From the NCBI GenBank assembly GCA_903894975.1, contig CAITSE010000191.1:1-46364 (forward strand): a DNA stretch of 46,364 bases. The letters run 5' to 3'. A model generated the notes under the pieces. That model did no database searches. It saw only the letters and a list, made by a program, of their open reading frames with translations, and was not told where the DNA came from. Source of the stretch: an uncultured Lentisphaerota bacterium (lineage in GTDB: Bacteria > Verrucomicrobiota > Lentisphaeria > Oligosphaerales > CAITYL01). Numbering within the stretch: the stretch's first letter is position 1; the number at the start of each line of letters is the position of its first letter. Shown here one piece after another: positions 40,449-46,364 of the stretch. The position numbers and the translations under genes were made by a program.

Positions 40449-41495
40449 TTATCCCCGCGGCGGCGGCGAGCAGGACTCGCCTGCCTGCAACGGGGGGTAG
40501 GGCACGGCCCGGGAGGGCAGCGGCACATCCGGCTGCGCGATCTTGGCCAGCAGCATGTCCACCGCCTCATGCGCCACGGCGCGCCACGGCATCAAAAACG
40601 AGGTCAGACACCTGCCAAAACACAGGCCGATGGGCGCGCTATTCTCCATGTCAATGGTGATGACCGACAGATCCTGCGGCACGCTCAGACCCAAATGCGC
40701 CGCGGCCAGCATCAGGGCGGTCGCGGAAGGCGTGGAATAGGCCAGGATCGCGGTGGGCCGTTCCGGTTGCAGCAACCAATCCAGAACCAGGCGCATCCCG
40801 CCGGCGGCAGCAGGGGCCGCGGCGGGAGCCAACACCCGGGGCTCCAATCCCGCCTGGCGCAACGTTTCGGCATACCCCTCCGCCCGCGCCGCCTGACTAT
40901 AATGAGTGCCGCTGCCGGTCAAGTTGATGTAGCCGACCCGCCGGTGCCCAAGCTCAAGCACATGCCGGGTCGCCAGGGCCGCAGCCTCGCGGTCCGCCGG
41001 ATACACACAATCCGCGGGCCGGTTCAGGTTGATGGAAATGCAGGGCAGGCCGGACCGCTCCAAAGTGGGAAACAACTCTCCGGGCACATCTTCCGGGCAG
41101 TTGAGCAGGATGCCGTCCACCATCAGTTCACGCAAAACCAGAGGCGCCAACTGCACGTCCGTCAATTCGCGCTCAGGCAGGCCGGACAGCAACAGGTGCT
41201 GCGCCTGCATCCCGGCGGCCCGAAACAACCCTTCCAGCAACGGCTGGGGCAGGTAAAACTTCGTTCCCAGAAGCAACGCCAGACAGTTGAACCGCCCCAG
41301 ACGCACGGCCCGGGCGGAATGATTGGGCCGGTAATGCAGACGCGATGCCGCCTCCAAAATACGACGCCGCGTCGAGTCCCGAACCTGGATCCCCGCCGCA
41401 TTGTTCATCACATAGGAGACCAGCGCCCGGGACACCCCCGCATCCCTCGCCACATCATCCCCCGTAACGCGCCGAACTACGCTCTTGCTTGCCAT
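40449..41495 (-). CDS. LacI-family transcriptional regulator
   Basis: The product is 348 aa. The N-terminal helix-turn-helix VTGDDVARDAGVSRALVSYVMNN is followed by the hinge-region pattern RRRILEAASRLHYRPNHSARAVR and a periplasmic-binding-protein-like sensor domain (GILLNCPED, HVLELGHRRVGYINL, DLSVITIDM). ATG 41495 is preceded by AGGAGGAGGACGAG, a strong ribosome binding site; an upstream in-frame ATG at 41591 is rejected. Such proteins usually bind a sugar and repress catabolic genes, but the ligand is not evident. A TATAGT -10-like motif lies at 41532-41537 without a clear -35. The adjacent reductase is a possible target. Confidence 0.9.
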   Translation of the reverse strand: MASKSVVRRVTGDDVARDAGVSRALVSYVMNNAAGIQVRDSTRRRILEAASRLHYRPNHSARAVRLGRFNCLALLLGTKFYLPQPLLEGLFRAAGMQAQHLLLSGLPERELTDVQLAPLVLRELMVDGILLNCPEDVPGELFPTLERSGLPCISINLNRPADCVYPADREAAALATRHVLELGHRRVGYINLTGSGTHYSQAARAEGYAETLRQAGLEPRVLAPAAAPAAAGGMRLVLDWLLQPERPTAILAYSTPSATALMLAAAHLGLSVPQDLSVITIDMENSAPIGLCFGRCLTSFLMPWRAVAHEAVDMLLAKIAQPDVPLPSRAVPYPPLQAGESCSPPPRG

Positions 41496-41562
41496 CTCGT
41501 CCTCCTCCTCGCGACTGCCAACCCTGACGGCACTATAACGCGCCTCTCCCGGAACGGAACCC

Positions 41563-41590
41563 CTTCGTGACCTTTGCGACCTTCTGTTCA
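41563..41590 (-). repeat. dispersed repeat TGAACAGAAGGTCGC, single arm
   Basis: On the minus strand it reads TGAACAGAAGGTCGCAAAGG followed by TCACGAAG, matching the left arm at 44425-44452 at 26 of 28 positions. Confidence 0.65.
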
Positions 41591-41634
41591 ACTAATTTTG
41601 GAGTTCCGTGAATAATTCAGGCAGCGGAACCCGC

Positions 41635-42756
41635 CTACTCCCCGGTCAGTGCCCGGTGCGCCTCGCGCAACTGTTGCCGGATCGGGATGTTCTGCGGACA
41701 TTTTTTCTCACAGACCCCGCACTCCGAGCAGGCGTCCGCCTTTTTCCCACCGTCCCACGGCACCGTCCCAAGCCGGGCATAGTCGCCGCGCGCCGAATCC
41801 CACAGCCCGTAGACCCGGCCGCGATTGTACCGCTCGAAAATCTTGGGGATCGCCACTTCGCCCGGACAGGGCATGCAGTAGTTGCACCCGGTACAATACA
41901 GATCCGCCAGCTTTTTCAGCCGCAACAGATGCTCCTGAATCGCAGCCTGGTCCGCCGCCGACAGCGGCGCCGGATCCGCGGTCACCCGCAGATTTTCCTC
42001 CACCTGCGCCATTGTGCTCATTCCTGACAGCGCCACCGCCACATGCGGGTTGGCCAGAACAAAGCGCATGGCCAGTTCCGGCACCCGGGCGATGCCCGGA
42101 ACCAACCCTTCCAGCACCGCGCTGGCGTCCCCGAGCCGCCCGCCGCCCACCGGCCCCATGACGACCACGCCGAGGCCGCGTTCATGGGCCAGGGCAATAC
42201 CCTCTTCCAGGCTGCGGTCAAGAAGGTTGTACTGCAGGGTGATGACGTCAGGGTAGCCGGTCTCCACAAGCTTCTTCAAAGCCTCGGGGGAATCGTGGAA
42301 CGAGGTGCAGATGTGCCGAATCAGCCCCTGAGCCTTCGCCTTCCGCATCCAGCCGGCCACCCGCGGCTCCACGTTCTCAACCCAGCTTTTCCAGTTGATG
42401 CCGTGATGATTATAGATGTCGAGGTGGTCGGTTTGGAGCCGCTCCAAGCTCTGTTCCAGCAGCCGCCACCACTCCTTCTCGTCCGGGCCGTAATAAGGAT
42501 TTTTGGTGGAAAGAATGACGCTGTCGCGCCAGCCCTTGAGCGCGTCGCCGACAGCCCGCTGACTGTCCTGATTGCAATAGCCGACGGCCGTGTCGATGTA
42601 GTTCACGCCCGCCGCAAAGGCGCGGTGGATCATGGGCACAGCCAGTTCGCGGTTGACCCGGGCGGAATCCCCCGTCCCTGTCATCGGCAACCGCATGGCG
42701 CCAAAACCCAGTTGCGAAACCTTCAGTCCGGTGCGCCCGAGTGTACGGTAGATCAT
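41635..42756 (-). CDS. aldo/keto reductase with C-terminal 4Fe-4S ferredoxin domain
   Basis: The product is 373 aa. The N-terminal ~280 residues form an AKR barrel: MIYRTLGRTGLKVSQLGFGA, YIDTAVGY (Asp and Tyr of the catalytic tetrad), ILSTKN (Lys) and IYNHHGIN (His). The C-terminal ~90 residues contain two cysteine clusters, CTGCNYCMPC and CSECGVCEKKCP, of the 4Fe-4S type. This fused class is known in anaerobic and facultative bacteria; substrate and electron partner are uncertain. ATG 42756 has GAGAGG upstream; in-frame codons further upstream lack a site. It reads towards the LacI-type gene on the same strand and is 139 bp from it. Confidence 0.9.
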   Translation of the reverse strand: MIYRTLGRTGLKVSQLGFGAMRLPMTGTGDSARVNRELAVPMIHRAFAAGVNYIDTAVGYCNQDSQRAVGDALKGWRDSVILSTKNPYYGPDEKEWWRLLEQSLERLQTDHLDIYNHHGINWKSWVENVEPRVAGWMRKAKAQGLIRHICTSFHDSPEALKKLVETGYPDVITLQYNLLDRSLEEGIALAHERGLGVVVMGPVGGGRLGDASAVLEGLVPGIARVPELAMRFVLANPHVAVALSGMSTMAQVEENLRVTADPAPLSAADQAAIQEHLLRLKKLADLYCTGCNYCMPCPGEVAIPKIFERYNRGRVYGLWDSARGDYARLGTVPWDGGKKADACSECGVCEKKCPQNIPIRQQLREAHRALTGE

Positions 42757-42959
42757 GAGCCTCTCGCTGGTGAAGTTACAAATCGTGCCCGCCCGGTTTT
42801 CTCTGCGCGCCGATTTGCATTTCCGTCCGGAACCAGCAACATAACCCACGGCCGCGCCAATCTCCAAACCCGGCGGCCGCGTTTTTTTCACGACCGTTTA
42901 GAATAATCCCGCGTTCCGCAACGTTATCCCTCTCATAGAAGGCGCCGCAGGCCCCCGGC

Positions 42960-43568
42960 ATGAACCAAGACCAAAAAGGAATCCAGGAACAGCTCGACCG
43001 GGCCCGCGCCGGTGATCGTGACGCTTTTGCGGAACTGTTCGAACCATACCGCCCGCTGGTGACGCGGATCGCGATCCGCCTGGTGGGACCGGACGCCAGT
43101 GATGATGTCGTCGTCGATACCTGTGTCAAAGGCTGGCAGGCGCTGCCCCGGTTCGAAGGGACGGAAGCCCTGGGGCGCTGGTGGTGCCGCATCGTCCGCA
43201 ACGCCGCGCTCGATGAACTCCGCCGCCTCCGCCGCCGGGAGGAAGCCCTCCCAACCCAGGAACCCCTTGCCACCCTTGAAGATGATGGATTGGATGATCC
43301 GCTGGCCCGGGTGGCGGATCCCGGAGCACCCTCCCCCGCACAACTGGCCGAACGGAAAGAATTGGGTGAACTCATCGAACGGGCCCTGGCCAAACTCGGA
43401 GAAGATCACCGCACCGCCATCCTCCTGCGGGAGGTGGACGGTTTGGAATACCGCCAGATCGCACAAGCCACCGGTGTCTCCATCGGCACGGTGATGTCCA
43501 GACTTTTTCACGCACGCCGGCGCCTGCGCCGGCTGATCGAAGAGGAACAAGCCCATGAAACGGCATGA
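42960..43568 (+). CDS. ECF-type RNA polymerase sigma factor
   Basis: The product is 202 aa. A sigma2 region (about 17-85: DAFAELFEPYRPLVTRIAIR, WWCRIVRNAALDELRR) and a sigma4 region (about 135-190: ERALAKLGEDHRTAILLREV, YRQIAQATGVSIGTVMSRLF) are joined by an acidic linker. There is no sigma3, as in ECF sigma factors. The last 14 nt overlap the next gene, whose product is a one-TM protein in the position of an anti-sigma factor. Targets are unknown. The upstream 203-bp gap to the divergent reductase gene has a TAGAAT element near 42898 but no clear -35. Confidence 0.9.
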   Translation: MNQDQKGIQEQLDRARAGDRDAFAELFEPYRPLVTRIAIRLVGPDASDDVVVDTCVKGWQALPRFEGTEALGRWWCRIVRNAALDELRRLRRREEALPTQEPLATLEDDGLDDPLARVADPGAPSPAQLAERKELGELIERALAKLGEDHRTAILLREVDGLEYRQIAQATGVSIGTVMSRLFHARRRLRRLIEEEQAHETA

Positions 43569-43935
43569 TTGGTCTGACATTCGCGGCCAGCTCCAGGCCC
43601 GGCACGCCGTGCCGGAAGTCGCGGACGCCGCCGCTTTCCGCGACCGTTTGAGCCGCCGCCTCGAAGGCGTCCGCCCAAGCTCCGCCCCCGCTCCCGCCGT
43701 GGGCACGGGAACCCTGATGTTCGCCCTGGCCGCCGGGCTCCTGCTCCTGGCCGGCGCCGGCGCCGGCGTCTGGTCCATGATCGCCCGGCCGGACGCGGCC
43801 GAGTCCCGCGGCCTGGCCGCCCGCGGCCGCACCGTGGAATCCGTGGAAACCCCCGCCGGGTCCGGCTTCCTCATCGTCAGCGACCCGCGCCGCAAAGCCA
43901 CCATGATTCTGGTTTCCGGACTGAACAAAGAATGA
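43555..43935 (+). CDS. single-TM protein, possible anti-sigma factor
   Basis: The product is 126 aa. It has an ~50-residue cytoplasmic part (MKRHDWSDIRGQLQARHAVP, DRLSRRLEGVRP), one TM helix at about 54-75 (ALAAGLLLLAGAGAGVW) and a ~50-residue outer part ending GFLIVSDPRRKATMILVSGL. No zinc anti-sigma motif (HxxxCxxC) is present and I do not recognise the family. Its overlap with the ECF gene and its one-TM topology suggest a regulator of that sigma factor (inference). AGAGGAACAAGCCC precedes the ATG. Confidence 0.6.
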   Translation: MKRHDWSDIRGQLQARHAVPEVADAAAFRDRLSRRLEGVRPSSAPAPAVGTGTLMFALAAGLLLLAGAGAGVWSMIARPDAAESRGLAARGRTVESVETPAGSGFLIVSDPRRKATMILVSGLNKE

Positions 43936-43949
43936 GAGGAGACGACTCC

Positions 43950-44417
43950 ATGCGCTTCATGCCCCGGTTCTCTCGCCTGTGGCGGCCCGAATGGCTGGCC
44001 TTGTGCCTGATCCTCTGTCTGGCGGCGTGGCCCGCCCCGGCCCGGGCCGCGGCGGAAACGGCCCTGCAGCACGTCCAAATCCGCGTCATCGCCGCCGGCA
44101 ACTCCGGTCCCCAGGAAAAAAACGCCGGCATCACCGACGTCCTGCCGTTCCTGAAAGAAACCCTGCGCTATTCCTCCTACCAGCTCCTCTCCACCCGGAC
44201 CGTCACGCCGGCGGAAAACCTGCGGGTGTCTCTGGATTCGGGCCTGACCCTGGCCTTCCGCGAACTCCGCGGCCGCTCCTGCACCGTGAACCTCGAACGC
44301 CGCGGCCAGCTCGTCGTCACCACCCGCGTCAACCTGCTGCCCGGACAACCGATCATCGTCGGCCCCGTCCCCGAACCCGGCGGCACCGTCCTCCTGACCG
44401 TGCTCAACGGGGAATAA
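43950..44417 (+). CDS. small secreted protein of unknown function
   Basis: The product is 155 aa. A signal peptide (MRFMPRFSRLWRPEW, then LALCLILCLAAWPAPARA) probably ends before AAETALQ. The mature ~120 residues look all-beta: VQIRVIAAGN, YQLLSTRTV, LTLAFRELRG, VVTTRVNLLPGQPIIVGPVP. I do not recognise a named family. ATG 43950 has GAGGAG about 8 nt upstream; ATG 43932 overlaps the previous stop but has a poorer site. It is the third gene of the sigma-factor operon, so it may be the periplasmic part of the signalling system or its output. Confidence 0.6.
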   Translation: MRFMPRFSRLWRPEWLALCLILCLAAWPAPARAAAETALQHVQIRVIAAGNSGPQEKNAGITDVLPFLKETLRYSSYQLLSTRTVTPAENLRVSLDSGLTLAFRELRGRSCTVNLERRGQLVVTTRVNLLPGQPIIVGPVPEPGGTVLLTVLNGE

Positions 44418-44424
44418 TCCGTTT

Positions 44425-44499
44425 TGAACAGAAGCTCGCAAAGATCACGAAGGGTTTTCCCATCCAGTCCATTGCGGAACCTTTGCGGTCATCTGTTCA
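44425..44499. repeat. inverted repeat after the sigma-factor operon
   Basis: Arms TGAACAGAAGCTCGCAAAG (44425-44443) and CTTTGCGGTCATCTGTTCA (44481-44499) pair at 16 of 19 positions. It starts 8 nt after the stop codon, so it could act as a transcription terminator. It belongs to the same family as 41563-41590. Confidence 0.65.
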
Positions 44500-44645
44500 A
44501 TAAAGGCGGAAAGGGCAACGGATGCGGGTTTCCAAGTTTCCAATTTCAAGTTTCAACCCGCCCGAAGCACGGGGATCAGCCTTGAAAACCGGCGGCAGCG
44601 GCTGACATTGTGGTTTCAGCTTTGACGGCCCGCCGGAACCCTTTC

Positions 44646-46043
44646 ATGTCACTTTATCTCATTCTGCTCATAGATGTTCTGGTGATCTGGGCGTTTTTCG
44701 GAAGCACCATCTCCCGGCAGTTCATGACCGCCGCCAGACGTGGACGGGTTCGCCTCAAGGACGCCGAACACGCCCTCCGCCACCACCGCCAGGTCAACCG
44801 CGACCTGCTCCCGCCGGTGCAACTTCGCAAGCTCGACGAAGAAATCGCCCGCCTGCAGGCGGCCCGCCGCGGCGACGCCGGAACCGACCCCGCCGCCGCC
44901 CTCCAATCCGTCGAAGCCCGCTGGGAACAACTGGCGCCGCCGGCCAAGCATGCCGGCTGGCGGGAAACCCTGGAAATCGGTGTGGTCGCCTTCACCCTCG
45001 CCTTCAGCTTCCGCAGCCTGCTTCTGCAGCCGTTCAAGATCCCCACCAGCAGCATGCAGCCGACCCTGTTCGGACTCCACTTCACCCCGGCGCCGCCCGA
45101 AACCAAGGCGCCCAATCCGGCCCGCGCCGCCTGGGACCTGATTCATTATTCCCGCCGCTGGCTGGAGCTGACCGTCCAGCAGCCCGGCCGTCTGGAACAA
45201 GTCCGCCCCGCCGGAGGAATCCAGATCGGCAAATGGCTTCTGCCGGCAACCATCGTCCACATCGGCGGCGTCGATTACCGTCTCCCCGGAGAAGTGACAA
45301 ATGTGGTCCAGGCCCTGCACGAGGCCTGCCCGGCCATCCCGGAATGGTCGCCCTACCACTGGCTGGCCAACGGCGACGGCACCTGGCAGCCGGCGACCGA
45401 CCCGGCGCCGGAATTCACGGCCGGACAAACCGTGGCCAAAGGCTGGATGGAATCCGGTGACCACCTCTTCGTCAACCGCCTGAGCTTCGCCTTTGGCGAA
45501 CCTCGGCGCGGCGACATCACGGTCTTCATCACCGACAATCTCGGCGTCAAAGAAAACTCGCGCCTCAGCGGCCGCTGGTACATCAAACGCCTGGCCGGAC
45601 TCCCGGGCGATACCCTCCGCATCCGCGACCACAAACTCTATGTGAAACCGGCCGGCGCCGCGGAGTTCAAACTTGTGGACGGGGCGGACGCGCCTCCCGC
45701 CTACTCCCGCATTTACGGTTTCCAGGGCGGCTACCGCGGCTATTGCCATCTCCCCGGCAGCCGCTACCTACGCACCAACGACGAAACCTTCACGCTCGGT
45801 CCCGACGAATATTTCATGCTTGGCGACAACAGCGAGCGCAGCAGCGACAGCCGCTTCTGGGGCGTCGTCCCCCGCGCCAACCTCGTCGGCCGCGCCAGCT
45901 TCACCTGGTGGCCGTTCTCCCGCCGCTGGGGTCTCACCGACCGGGCCGAACCGGAAGCGTTCCCCTCCCCCTCCAACTTCCCCGACCGCGCCCCCAGCAC
46001 CGACACCAACACCACACCCGCCGGCTACCACCGCGTCGAATGA
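44646..46043 (+). CDS. lepB: signal peptidase I
   Basis: The product is 465 aa. An N-terminal TM helix (LYLILLIDVLVIWAFFG) is followed by a ~90-aa charged, coiled-coil-like region, then a second hydrophobic segment (VVAFTLAFSFRSLLLQPFKI). The catalytic Ser is in PTSSMQPT (Ser136) and the general-base Lys in WYIKRLAGLPGD (Lys314). A conserved LGDNSERSSDSRFWG box lies near 393-407. The Ser-Lys spacing of 178 residues is far larger than the ~55 in E. coli LepB, so there is a big insertion. ATG 44646 is preferred; GTG 44610 would add 12 residues. It removes signal peptides of Sec/Tat-exported proteins, which include several encoded in this window. Confidence 0.92.
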   Translation: MSLYLILLIDVLVIWAFFGSTISRQFMTAARRGRVRLKDAEHALRHHRQVNRDLLPPVQLRKLDEEIARLQAARRGDAGTDPAAALQSVEARWEQLAPPAKHAGWRETLEIGVVAFTLAFSFRSLLLQPFKIPTSSMQPTLFGLHFTPAPPETKAPNPARAAWDLIHYSRRWLELTVQQPGRLEQVRPAGGIQIGKWLLPATIVHIGGVDYRLPGEVTNVVQALHEACPAIPEWSPYHWLANGDGTWQPATDPAPEFTAGQTVAKGWMESGDHLFVNRLSFAFGEPRRGDITVFITDNLGVKENSRLSGRWYIKRLAGLPGDTLRIRDHKLYVKPAGAAEFKLVDGADAPPAYSRIYGFQGGYRGYCHLPGSRYLRTNDETFTLGPDEYFMLGDNSERSSDSRFWGVVPRANLVGRASFTWWPFSRRWGLTDRAEPEAFPSPSNFPDRAPSTDTNTTPAGYHRVE

Positions 46044-46055
46044 CGCCCCCGGGAA

Positions 46056-46075
46056 CGCCGATCTCCTGATCGGCG
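46056..46075 (+). terminator. hairpin after lepB
   Basis: A perfect 8-bp stem CGCCGATC/GATCGGCG with a TCCT loop lies 12 nt after the lepB stop codon. No T-run follows. Confidence 0.4.
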
Positions 46076-46150
46076 CGTCTGGCGGTTAAGCCTTCCCCGG
46101 GTCCCGGGGTGCTTCCCGATCCGTCGCGGGCCGTTTGGCGCCATCCTGTT

Positions 46151-46193
46151 TCGAGTGCCCTCGGGAGCCGTCGAGAGCTCTCGAGTGCCCTCG
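46151..46193. repeat. direct repeat with internal palindrome
   Basis: TCGAGTGCCCTCG occurs at 46151-46163 and 46181-46193 (30-bp period). The perfect palindrome TCGAGAGCTCTCGA (46171-46184) overlaps the second copy. Confidence 0.6.
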
Positions 46194-46224
46194 ATGGCCC
46201 CCGGCGGCCGGCGATTTCCGGGCA

Positions 46225-46262
46225 CAAAAAACCCCCTTTGGCTTTTGGCCACTGGGGGTTTG
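46225..46262 (-). terminator. Rho-independent terminator of the rRNA operon
   Basis: Read on the minus strand: AAACCCCC, a partly paired GTGGCCAAAAGCCA inner stem-loop, then GGGGGTTTTTTG. The stem ends in a T-run and lies about 50 bp beyond the 5S 3' end. Confidence 0.75.
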
Positions 46263-46312
46263 ATGGTTCAGGCGTTCCGCTTTTGGCGTTGGCCTTATGG
46301 GGTGAGAAAAAA

Positions 46313-46364
46313 GGGCTGGCAGCGGGCTACTCTCCCGAGCTCTGAGGCTCAGTACCATTGCTGC
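46313..46364 (-). rRNA. rrf: 5S rRNA, 3' part (cut by window edge)
   Basis: Read on the minus strand, the edge gives GGTACTGAGCCTCAGAGCTC then GGGAGAGTAGCCCGCTGCCAG. This is the typical 3' third of bacterial 5S rRNA (GGTACTG..., GGGAGAGTAG.., CTGCCAG end). A run of T follows. The 5' part and presumably the 23S lie beyond the window. Confidence 0.8.

Overview
The window looks like a GC-rich bacterial chromosome of the PVC group (Verrucomicrobiota/Kiritimatiellota/Lentisphaerota; I cannot resolve which). The pointers are a TIGR02597-type secreted protein and a PEP-CTERM protein side by side, prepilin-like proteins with an Ala or Arg before the FTLxE motif, a DPDGDGI-type C-terminal tail on a giant secreted protein, an aldo/keto reductase with a ferredoxin tail, and intergenic gaps filled with small inverted-repeat elements. 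No database search was possible; family names come from motifs read in the translations.

Layout. 1-1.7 kb: a metallophosphoesterase with a fused membrane anchor and beta-rich tail, behind a good sigma70-type promoter. 1.8-2.2 kb: a minus-strand remnant of the C-terminal tail of the giant gene. 2.2-14.8 kb: a complete type II secretion (T2SS) cluster in the order gspL-M-C-D-E-F-G-H-I-J-K, behind a TTGACA-16-TATACT promoter. It is interrupted only by two repeat-filled gaps either side of gspF. No prepilin peptidase gene is present. 15.0-36.2 kb: one 21.2-kb reading unit, split by an apparent single-base deletion near 26535. It encodes a signal peptide, an M6-like zinc metalloprotease domain, one jelly-roll-like domain, about 44 putative Ig (He_PIG-like) domains, seven NHL-type propeller segments and a DPDGDGI/beta tail. 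36.3-38.1 kb: the TIGR02597 and PEP-CTERM genes. 38.1-42.8 kb, minus strand: a second fragment of the tail cassette, an ABC exporter, a LacI-type regulator and an aldo/keto reductase with two 4Fe-4S motifs. 43.0-44.4 kb: an ECF sigma factor, a one-TM protein and a small secreted protein in one operon. 44.6-46.0 kb: signal peptidase I with a large insertion. 46.2-46.4 kb, minus strand: the 3' end of a 5S rRNA cut by the window edge, followed by a Rho-independent terminator.

How the parts may work together (inference). The T2SS, the giant metalloprotease directly downstream, the two other exported proteins, the lipoprotein secretin and LepB make this an export-centred region. The giant protein is the natural candidate T2SS cargo. 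It was built by repeated duplication of a block consisting of several Ig-like domains, then a characteristic Ig pair, then a propeller. Copies of its gene tail lie on both sides of the T2SS/giant-gene region, which suggests recombination between tail cassettes. Several distinct small inverted-repeat families occupy the longer intergenic spaces.
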